Source: Flammeovirga sp. SJP92 (GTDB taxonomy: Bacteria > Bacteroidota > Bacteroidia > Cytophagales > Flammeovirgaceae). From it: a DNA stretch of 64,000 bases. This document shows, piece by piece, positions 10,917 to 17,689 of this stretch (the first letter of the stretch is position 1; the number at the start of each line of letters is the position of its first letter). The notes beneath the pieces are model-generated. The model was not told where the DNA came from. It saw only the letters and a list, made by a program, of their open reading frames with translations, and ran no database searches. The stretch spans positions 18,277 through 82,276 of the forward strand of contig NZ_LQAQ01000031.1 of NCBI RefSeq assembly GCF_001583495.1, read 5' to 3'. The position numbers were made by a program, and so were the translations under genes.

Positions 10917-11936
10917 ATGTTTACCTTTTACAAAGAAATAAAATATACATCTGCTTATTTAATTCCTCTTTGCTGTTTTATAGGTTTTTATTTTGGTGGA
11001 GTATTCACATGGCTTACAGTAATTTTTAGTTTTATCATCACGCCAATAATGGACGCATTACTACCTACTTCAGATAAGGTAAGTGAGGAAAATAATAAGG
11101 ACTATTCCATACTATACGATTGGTTTTTATACCTGAATCTAGTTTGGGTTTTTGGGTTGGTGATTTATGGCTCTTATCAATGGATGAACCATACGTATGC
11201 TACTTATGAATCAATTGGTTTATTTGTAAGTTTGGGGTTGGTATTAGGGACTTCAGGGATTAATGTAGCGCATGAATTGGGACATCGTTCTAACAAAAAG
11301 GAACAGTTAATGGCTCAGGCTTTACTGCTTCCTACTTTTTATATGCATTTCTTTATTGAACACAATAGGGGACACCATGCAAATGTGGCAACTCCCTTAG
11401 ATCCAGCGACTGCACAGAAAGGAGAATACGTGTATACCTTTTGGTTTAAAACGGTCATTTTCTCTTATATAAGTGCTTGGAAAATTCAGATGAAATTATT
11501 GAAAGGGAAGTTTTTCTCTCTCAAAAATAATATGCTTTTGTATCATTTGATCTATTTGATTTATGTGTCTGCAATTTTATTCTTCTTTAATGAAAAGGTT
11601 TTATTATTTTGTATCCTTTCAGGAATCGTGGGTTTTTTGTTACTTGAAACAATTAATTACGTAGAGCATTATGGATTAAAAAGGAAACTATTACCGAATG
11701 GAAAATACGAAAGAGTGCAATTGCATCATAGTTGGAATGCCAATTATACTTTTGGTAGAATCATTCTTTTTGAGCTAACTAGACATTCGGACCATCATTA
11801 TAAAGCATCAAAAAAATATCACACTTTAGAACATCAAACATCAGCGCCTGAATTACCATTTGGATACCCTACGGCAATTTTATGTTCATTGGTACCTTGG
11901 TTATGGTTTTGGGTGATGGATAAAAGATTAAGCTAA
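10917..11936 (+). CDS. alkB: AlkB-type alkane 1-monooxygenase (membrane di-iron hydroxylase)
   Basis: An integral-membrane di-iron hydroxylase of 339 residues that in this family oxidises the terminal carbon of medium-chain alkanes using rubredoxin as electron donor. The histidine boxes are visible: HELGHR at 119-124, EHNRGHHANVATPLDPATA at 148-166 (the HH plus ATPxDPA stretch is an AlkB hallmark), NYVEHYGL around 247, LHHSWN around 269 and RHSDHH at 289-294. The N-terminal half carries several hydrophobic segments (12-30, 31-48, 70-88, 98-116), and two more lie near 210-245. It is somewhat shorter than the Pseudomonas enzyme (about 400 residues). No rubredoxin or rubredoxin reductase gene is nearby. 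The next gene starts 9 bases after the stop, so the two are probably co-transcribed. The substrate is inferred from family; a related lipid hydroxylase or desaturase role is possible. Confidence 0.85.
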   Translation: MFTFYKEIKYTSAYLIPLCCFIGFYFGGVFTWLTVIFSFIITPIMDALLPTSDKVSEENNKDYSILYDWFLYLNLVWVFGLVIYGSYQWMNHTYATYESIGLFVSLGLVLGTSGINVAHELGHRSNKKEQLMAQALLLPTFYMHFFIEHNRGHHANVATPLDPATAQKGEYVYTFWFKTVIFSYISAWKIQMKLLKGKFFSLKNNMLLYHLIYLIYVSAILFFFNEKVLLFCILSGIVGFLLLETINYVEHYGLKRKLLPNGKYERVQLHHSWNANYTFGRIILFELTRHSDHHYKASKKYHTLEHQTSAPELPFGYPTAILCSLVPWLWFWVMDKRLS

Positions 11937-11945
11937 TAACTAATT

Positions 11946-12470
11946 ATGTATTTTTTAACAATTCTATTAATTTTTTTCTTTCAAGAAAAAGCTAAAACTA
12001 CTATTACAAATATTAATGATAAAGTTGGATTTCAGATTATGTACTCGAATCCTCAAGAAAATCATTTTTCAAAAACGAAGGTAAGAGTATTTAATGAAGA
12101 GGAGATTCTGTATTCATTTGCATTGGAAATGAATGAAAGCCTTTTGTATAATGATTCGGTAATCATTAAGGTATCACCTTGTTCAAAAGAAATAGAAATT
12201 TTTGATCTCATAAGCAAGCAAGATTCAGAACTTGTAGATCTGCCTGAAGATTACGAGTATAGTGATTTTTCAGACTTTTGTATAAATGACCAAGGAAGTG
12301 TTTTCATTAAGATCTATAATCAATCGTTGGACTGTGAAAAGATTATTAAATATTCGAATAATACATTTACAGATATTTTTCTGAACTCTAAGTCAATGTG
12401 TGCACTCTTTAGCGAAGGAGGAAATGTATACCTTCAAAATGATATCAATGATAAAATGCTTATGAAATGA
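11946..12470 (+). CDS. Unrecognised 174-aa protein, probably secreted or membrane-anchored
   Basis: I do not recognise this family. The first 13 residues are hydrophobic (MYFLTILLIFFFQ) and could be a short signal peptide or anchor. The rest alternates beta-strand-like and acidic stretches and has four cysteines (in SPCSKE, SDFCIN, LDCEKI and SMCAL), so an exported beta-rich, possibly disulfide-bonded fold is plausible. Phrases such as FCINDQGSVFIKIYNQ and GGNVYLQND resemble WD40/beta-propeller-like lipoprotein strands, but the protein is too short for a full propeller. It starts 9 bases after the alkB stop and is followed by a terminator, so it is probably the second gene of that transcript. 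No functional link to alkane oxidation can be shown. Confidence 0.6.
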   Translation: MYFLTILLIFFFQEKAKTTITNINDKVGFQIMYSNPQENHFSKTKVRVFNEEEILYSFALEMNESLLYNDSVIIKVSPCSKEIEIFDLISKQDSELVDLPEDYEYSDFSDFCINDQGSVFIKIYNQSLDCEKIIKYSNNTFTDIFLNSKSMCALFSEGGNVYLQNDINDKMLMK

Positions 12471-12496
12471 TAGGCTGATTTTTACATTTTATATAA

Positions 12497-12535
12497 AAAA
12501 ACACCTGATTAGTTTCCCAATTAGGTGTTTTTTAT
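12497..12535. terminator. Bidirectional terminator between convergent genes
   Basis: The stem aacacctgatt / aattaggtgtt has one G:U pair and is flanked by A-runs on the left and T-runs on the right. It can therefore end transcription of the plus-strand gene ending at 12470 and the minus-strand exporter ending at 12555. Confidence 0.8.
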
Positions 12536-12554
12536 TTTATGGAAATAAAATTCT

Positions 12555-14948
12555 CTATTTGTTGACGTCAATTTTTCCCAAGTCGATTTCTTCATCCTCA
12601 TCCTCAAAATAGAACGTGTCCATTCCGTCGATGATAGGATGCATGCTTTGCTTGTTTGCATCGAATGTATAAAGTAGACAAGGAAGTAATGTAAGGTTTG
12701 TTGTCATCGCTACAATTAGCGTAACTGAAGTCAATAAACCTAGTGCTTGAGTCGCCCCGAACGTAGACCCCATGAAAATGGCAAAACCAAAGAATAATAC
12801 GATAGAAGTATAAAGCATACTTGAACCTGTTTCTCTCAATGCCATGATTACAGCTTTCTTCATATTATAGTTATGAAGCACAATTTCTTGTCTATATTTT
12901 GCTAAGAAGTGAATACTGTCATCAACTGAAATACCAAAAGCGATACTAAATACAATGGCGGTACTTGGCTTTAATGGAATGCCCAAGAAGCCCATCAATC
13001 CTAAAGTAAACAATAGAGGGATGATATTTGGAATAAGAGAAATAATAATGATTCTCAAGTTACCAAATAATGTACCCATGATGATAGCTATCAGAACAAA
13101 TGCGATCAACATACTTTGCTTCAAGTTCTTGATTAAGAAATCATTTCCTTTGATAAAGATCAAAGTAGAACCTGTTACCATTGTCTCTAATTGAGTACCT
13201 TCTACAATTTGAGCAAGTTTTGGCCTGATCACACTGTCAACCAAATAGTCCATTTTAACCGAACCAATATCAGCCATACTTGATGAAACTCTGATATACC
13301 TTCCTGTAGAATCAATCATTGCATCACTTAACGAAGAAGAAGCATCGTCGGCACTGTTTCTTAAATATTTCATGATGTAAGACATCTCGCTTCTAGAAGG
13401 AAGTTTGAAATAATTTGAGTCACTAGCGTGGAAGGCTTGATTTCCAGCTTTAAGGAAAGTATTAATCGAAATAGGTTGAGAAACTTCATCTAATGATTCA
13501 ATAAAGTTTTCTACCTCTTCAACTTTCGCTAAAGTACCTTTCTTTAAGTATCCTTTTTTACGACCTGTATCGATGATCAATTCAAAAGGCATTACACCAC
13601 TAAATTCCTCTTCGAAGAATCGTAAATCTTGTTTGACATGATAATCCTCAGGTAAATCGTCTACCATAAATGAGTTGGCTGTTACTTTGTAACTTCCGTA
13701 AATAGAAAGTGCGACCATAACAGCTGTAAAACCATACACCCAAGGTCTATGATGAAGAACCAACATCTCCAATTGATGTAATAACCAATTGGTAGGTTTG
13801 AAGTCTAAGTGTTTTAGGTGTCTTACATCAGGTGCTGGTAAATAAGAGAATACAATAGGAATAAATGTAATACTGATGATAAACGTCACGAAGATATTGA
13901 TACCGGCTACGATACCAAACTCTTGCATTGCAGTGATACCTGTAGTAATCAATACCATAAAACCAATCGCTGTAGTCGTATTTGTAATCAACGTAACTAC
14001 ACCAATCTTTTTGATGATAAATGCTAAAGCTTCTACCTTAGGAGTGCCACTTGCATATTCCTGATGATACTTATTCAGCAAATAAATACAGTTTGGAATA
14101 CCAATAACGACAAGCACAGGCGGAAGTAATCCAGTAAGAATAGTGATTTGGTAACCGAGCAAGGATAGCGTACCCATAATCCAAACGATCACTGTACCAA
14201 TTACTAAAAGTGGATAGAATACTGGTGAAAAAGAACGGAAGAAGAAGAATAAAACAATAGCAACAACACCAATCGATATCCCTAAGAATATCATTGTCTC
14301 TGCTTTTACTTTGTCCGCCATAATCGAACGAACATAAGGCATCCCTGCATAATACAGATGGATTCCTGACTCTTCTTGAAACTGAATAGCTCTTTTTTCA
14401 AGCCTTTTCATTACAGCAGTACGGTTTTTCGAATTCAGAACCTCAGGGTCCATTTTAATCACCATTGCTGTAGCACCGCCTTTACTGATTAAGCGGTTTT
14501 TATAAACTTTCAGATTTTCAACAGCACCTAAAATACTATCCAACTCTGCTTGAGTTTTTGGAGGAGTATTGAAAAACTGTTTGATTTCAAATTTTTGAGA
14601 TTGTCTGTTCGCACTAAGATTTGGAGCATCTGCTAATGACAATACGCTTGTGATTCCATCTAATTCTTTGATTTCATCACCTAGTTCCATAAACTTTAAA
14701 AAGTTATCCAACTCAAAAAGTTTTTCATCCTTAATCCCTAGCACAAACGAAGAAGCATCTTCTCCGAATAATTCTTGGAAACGGTTGAAATTGATCATAT
14801 CTGGATCATCGTCAGGAATAATTCTGATGTATTGATAAGACCATTTCACGTCCCTTGCGTGGTAGCCCATAAAAAGGGTAGAGATCGCAATGCACACTAA
14901 AATAGGAATTCTGTTACCAAGAATAAATTCTGCTATTTTTTTCCACAT
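12555..14948 (-). CDS. RND-superfamily exporter (MMPL/COG1033-like), 797 aa
   Basis: An inner-membrane transporter built from two repeats, each with one transmembrane helix, a large periplasmic domain and five further helices. TM1 is at about 10-27, the first periplasmic loop at about 30-215, TM2-6 at about 215-370, TM7 near 405, the second loop at about 425-620 and TM8-12 at about 620-770. Sequence marks of this subfamily are GISVDDSIHFLAKYRQE in the second half and its counterpart IPNCIYLLNKYHQEY in the first half. At 797 residues it matches hydrophobe/amphiphile exporters such as HpnN and MMPL-like proteins rather than AcrB (about 1040). No adaptor or outer-membrane channel gene accompanies it, as is usual for this group. 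The acidic tail (EDEDEEIDLGKIDV) is probably cytoplasmic. The substrate is unknown; lipids or hopanoid-like molecules would be a guess. Confidence 0.85.
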   Translation of the reverse strand: MWKKIAEFILGNRIPILVCIAISTLFMGYHARDVKWSYQYIRIIPDDDPDMINFNRFQELFGEDASSFVLGIKDEKLFELDNFLKFMELGDEIKELDGITSVLSLADAPNLSANRQSQKFEIKQFFNTPPKTQAELDSILGAVENLKVYKNRLISKGGATAMVIKMDPEVLNSKNRTAVMKRLEKRAIQFQEESGIHLYYAGMPYVRSIMADKVKAETMIFLGISIGVVAIVLFFFFRSFSPVFYPLLVIGTVIVWIMGTLSLLGYQITILTGLLPPVLVVIGIPNCIYLLNKYHQEYASGTPKVEALAFIIKKIGVVTLITNTTTAIGFMVLITTGITAMQEFGIVAGINIFVTFIISITFIPIVFSYLPAPDVRHLKHLDFKPTNWLLHQLEMLVLHHRPWVYGFTAVMVALSIYGSYKVTANSFMVDDLPEDYHVKQDLRFFEEEFSGVMPFELIIDTGRKKGYLKKGTLAKVEEVENFIESLDEVSQPISINTFLKAGNQAFHASDSNYFKLPSRSEMSYIMKYLRNSADDASSSLSDAMIDSTGRYIRVSSSMADIGSVKMDYLVDSVIRPKLAQIVEGTQLETMVTGSTLIFIKGNDFLIKNLKQSMLIAFVLIAIIMGTLFGNLRIIIISLIPNIIPLLFTLGLMGFLGIPLKPSTAIVFSIAFGISVDDSIHFLAKYRQEIVLHNYNMKKAVIMALRETGSSMLYTSIVLFFGFAIFMGSTFGATQALGLLTSVTLIVAMTTNLTLLPCLLYTFDANKQSMHPIIDGMDTFYFEDEDEEIDLGKIDVNK

Positions 14949-14967
14949 GATGTGTTTGAATTTATAA

Positions 14968-14999
14968 TAAGCCTACCACTTAGAAGCGATAGGCTTATT
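14968..14999 (-). terminator. Hairpin between lumazine synthase and the RND exporter
   Basis: A 10-bp inverted repeat (aataagccta at 14968-14977 and its complement near 14989-14998) lies between the ribH stop and the exporter start. On the minus strand it is followed by TTATTATAAATT, a weak U-tract. It probably ends the ribH transcript but could be read through into the exporter. Confidence 0.5.
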
Positions 15000-15080
15000 G
15001 AAAAATATTTTAATAGTAATACGTACCAAGTCCAATTAACTAGCTGGTGAGTTTGCCTTAGTACAAAAAGGAATAATGAA

Positions 15081-15563
15081 TTATTGCTTCATTCCCAACA
15101 TTTTGATTGCTGCAACTGCCGCTTCAACACCTTTATTACCATGTTTTCCACCTGCTCTATCAAATGCTTGTTGCTCTGTATTTGGTGTTAATAAACCAAA
15201 GATGACAGGCTTGTTATATTTTAATGATACATTCGTCACACCGTGGGCTACCGCTTCACAGATAAAATCAAAGTGACGTGTTTCACCTTGGATCACACAT
15301 CCTAAAGTGATGACAGCATCAATTTCCTCTTCTTGTGCCATTAATTGAGCACCAAAAGTCAATTCAAATGCACCGGGTACGTCCTCTCTGTAAATGTTCT
15401 CCTCTTTTCCGCCTTCTTTAAGTAGCGTTTCAACAACTGCGTCGTATAACGATTCAGTAATCTTAGGATTGTATTCTGATATTACAATAGCAAATTTTTT
15501 GTTTGAAATATCAATTTCTTTCTTCTTTGAATACTCACTAAGACTTTTTAATGCTGTTGCCAT
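15081..15563 (-). CDS. ribH: 6,7-dimethyl-8-ribityllumazine synthase
   Basis: Catalyses the penultimate step of riboflavin synthesis: condensation of 5-amino-6-ribitylaminouracil with 3,4-dihydroxy-2-butanone 4-phosphate. At 160 residues it has the usual length. Family motifs are visible: FAIVISEYN at 24-32, VPGAFELTFGA at 62-72, TLGCVIQGETRHFD at 86-99 with the general-acid/base histidine at 97, and GLLTPNTEQQAFDRAGG followed by HGNKG near the end. The enzyme normally assembles into pentamers or 60-subunit shells in the cytoplasm. It stands apart from other riboflavin genes here, which is common in Bacteroidota. No FMN riboswitch was found upstream. A -7-like box lies 34 bases before the start. 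Confidence 0.97.
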   Translation of the reverse strand: MATALKSLSEYSKKKEIDISNKKFAIVISEYNPKITESLYDAVVETLLKEGGKEENIYREDVPGAFELTFGAQLMAQEEEIDAVITLGCVIQGETRHFDFICEAVAHGVTNVSLKYNKPVIFGLLTPNTEQQAFDRAGGKHGNKGVEAAVAAIKMLGMKQ

Positions 15564-15596
15564 TTCTTATTATAATGATTAATGTTTTACTGCTTA

Positions 15597-15604
15597 CAAA
15601 GTTA
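15597..15604 (-). promoter_or_regulatory. Possible ribH promoter -7 box
   Basis: On the minus strand this reads TAACTTTG, a match to the Bacteroidota -7 consensus TAnnTTTG. It would give a leader of about 27 bases for ribH. No clear -33 TTG is seen at the right distance. The rest of the 15564-15866 gap is AT-rich and shows nothing else. Confidence 0.4.
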
Positions 15605-15866
15605 TTAAATTTTATATCTTCTAATAGCTTGAAGCATATTTTATAGATTCTTTAATTGTAAAAACATCATAATCTTAGAAATGTTAACCTAACTTTCATT
15701 TAAATGAAGAAAATGAACCTAAACTTTAGTGTAATTTGATCTTTTAGCGGGTAATTTTGAATTTTGTTAATCATAGTATGCTTATGCATCAATGTTAATT
15801 GTAACTAAATTCAAATCCTGAGATCAATACCTCTAAAATTTAGGCTCAAAATAGGTTTAAATTGAA

Positions 15867-17564
15867 TTATTCTTCATTCATTCTAACTTCTTCTTTCATG
15901 AAGTAGCTAAAAATCAAACTGAATAAAATAACGGATAAACATCCGATAACATTGTACCATAGGAATGGCACTTCTGTGAAGAAGAATAAGTAAATAATAA
16001 TTCCTTCAGAAATAATGGCGGCATAAAAAGTAGGTTTCGAACCAATTTTCTTAAAGAAGAAAGCGATTGAAAATACACCTAAAATGACACCGTAGACTAA
16101 AGATCCTAAGATATTGACGGCTTCTATTAAAGACCCTAGTTTATTGGCAAAGGTGGCAAACAGTATAGCATAAAGTCCCCAGCCTACACTCACCATTTTT
16201 GACGCTGTTAGATAATGTTGATCTGAGCCGTCTTTTTTCAGAATTCTTTTATAAATATCAATAATGGTTGTAGATGCCAACGCATTAATCTCAGAAGAAG
16301 TAGAAGACATACTTGCTGAAAGTATTACCGCAATCAATAAACCAATCAAACCTTGAGGTAGGTACTCAATCACAAAATTCAGAAAGATATAGTTCGTGTC
16401 ATTAACATCCACTTCAGGTGCTTGCTTTTCTACCTTTTCAATGATTTCACTTTTTAAGGCTACTGTTTTAGCATTTTCTACCATTAGATGAGATTTAGTG
16501 GTAGCAATTTCCTCTTTATTTCCAAAGTTCAACGCGGCAGCATAATCTAAAGCAGATGATTCTCTTTCCTTCATTTGATGTGCATATTCTTTTTGAAGCT
16601 TATCAAATCCATCTACCTTTTCAGTAGCTTCAGTTAAGGCCACTTTATTAAATATAATTGGAGAGGGGTTGAAGTAATAAAAGACAAATACCATCGCTCC
16701 GATAAAAAGTATCAAGAACTGCATTGGTATTTTAATCATACCATTAAAAAGGAGTGCTAGTCTACTTTGAGCAATCGACGCACCTGATAGGTAACGTTGA
16801 ACTTGCGACTGATCTGTTCCGAAATAAGACATTGCCAAGAAGAAACCTCCAATAATGCCTGACCAAACATTATATTTACTTGTTGGGTCAAATTCAAAGT
16901 CAACAGCATTTAACTTTCCTGCCACTCCAGCAATATGTAATGCATTCGAAAAACTTATCTCGTCTGGCAACATTTGAACAACCAATACTCCAGCGATCAG
17001 CATTCCAACAAAAATTACAGCCATTTGTAGTTTTTGAGTCTGGTTTACAGCTTTTGTACCGCCAATCACAGTGTAAGCAGTCACGATGACCCCAATAACT
17101 ATGTTAGTGATATTGATATTCCAACCTAACAATGAAGATAGAATAAGAGATGGTGCGAAAATGGTAAAACCAGCGGCTAAGCCTCTTTGTGTTAAGAATA
17201 AAATAGCCGTGAAGGTTCTTGTTTTCAGATCAAATCTTTTTTCGAGATATTCATAGGCAGTGTACACATTCATCTTGTGATAAATAGGTACCACCACACT
17301 TGAAAGTACCACCATTGCAATTGGAAGACCAAAGTAAAACTGCACGAAACGCATGCCATCTACAAAAGCTTGTCCAGGTGCGGAAAGGAAAGTAATGGCA
17401 CTGGCTTGTGTAGCCATAATGGAAAGTGCTACTGTAAACCATTTTGCTTCTTTATTTCCAAGAAGGTAACTGTTGATGTCCTGTTGCTGTCTGGTTTTCC
17501 AAATACCATAGATCACAATAAAGGCCAGTGTACTGCAAAGTACAGCCCAGTCTAAAATACTCAT
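15867..17564 (-). CDS. Sodium:solute symporter (SSS family), 565 aa
   Basis: A multi-span inner-membrane symporter of the SSS/SLC5 family. The core fold begins at about residue 5 and includes SYLLGNKEAKWFTVALSIMATQASAITFLSAPG at about 32-64, a typical TM1/TM2 region of the family, and SASMSSTSSEINALAST near 420, the conserved sodium-site helix. A charged stretch of roughly 90 residues (about 310-395, rich in Lys/Glu, probably helical) is inserted between transmembrane segments. I believe this insertion is usual in Bacteroidota members of this subgroup. The gene is the third of a coupled set: its ATG follows the microprotein stop after 2 bases, and the microprotein overlaps the PIG-L deacetylase gene. 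This suggests that the symporter takes up a product of the exported deacetylase, which is inference. The substrate is unknown; sialic acid, sugars or other organic solutes are possible. Confidence 0.88.
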   Translation of the reverse strand: MSILDWAVLCSTLAFIVIYGIWKTRQQQDINSYLLGNKEAKWFTVALSIMATQASAITFLSAPGQAFVDGMRFVQFYFGLPIAMVVLSSVVVPIYHKMNVYTAYEYLEKRFDLKTRTFTAILFLTQRGLAAGFTIFAPSLILSSLLGWNINITNIVIGVIVTAYTVIGGTKAVNQTQKLQMAVIFVGMLIAGVLVVQMLPDEISFSNALHIAGVAGKLNAVDFEFDPTSKYNVWSGIIGGFFLAMSYFGTDQSQVQRYLSGASIAQSRLALLFNGMIKIPMQFLILFIGAMVFVFYYFNPSPIIFNKVALTEATEKVDGFDKLQKEYAHQMKERESSALDYAAALNFGNKEEIATTKSHLMVENAKTVALKSEIIEKVEKQAPEVDVNDTNYIFLNFVIEYLPQGLIGLLIAVILSASMSSTSSEINALASTTIIDIYKRILKKDGSDQHYLTASKMVSVGWGLYAILFATFANKLGSLIEAVNILGSLVYGVILGVFSIAFFFKKIGSKPTFYAAIISEGIIIYLFFFTEVPFLWYNVIGCLSVILFSLIFSYFMKEEVRMNEE

Positions 17565-17566
17565 CC

Positions 17567-17689
17567 TTAGTTAAATGCTTTTGAAAAGATTGAAAATAAA
17601 GTGATAAGGACAACTAATTCTCCTAACACAATTGCATAAAGTTGTTTCCAGGATTTGCCCACAGGAGGCTTCTGTTCGTTTTGATCCAT
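17567..17689 (-). CDS. 40-aa membrane microprotein between deacetylase and symporter
   Basis: A short frame of 40 codons that begins MDQNEQKPPVGKSWKQLYAI and ends SIFSKAFN. A hydrophilic N-terminus (1-15) is followed by one predicted transmembrane helix (about 18-35, with VLGELVVLITLF), so it should be an N-in single-pass protein. Its ATG shares one base with the upstream stop (TAATG at 17691-17687 on the minus strand), and its own stop lies 2 bases before the symporter ATG. This arrangement strongly suggests translational coupling and a real protein. By analogy with known small subunits of SSS transporters, such as the YhdT/PanF and DUF4212/acetate-type pairs, it may be an accessory subunit of the symporter. 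I do not recognise its family. Confidence 0.75.
   Translation of the reverse strand: MDQNEQKPPVGKSWKQLYAIVLGELVVLITLFSIFSKAFN

Noticed and set aside
15564..15866. FMN riboswitch in front of ribH
   Set aside because: The conserved AGGGAACC/GGTGAGAATCC-type core was looked for in this gap and not found.
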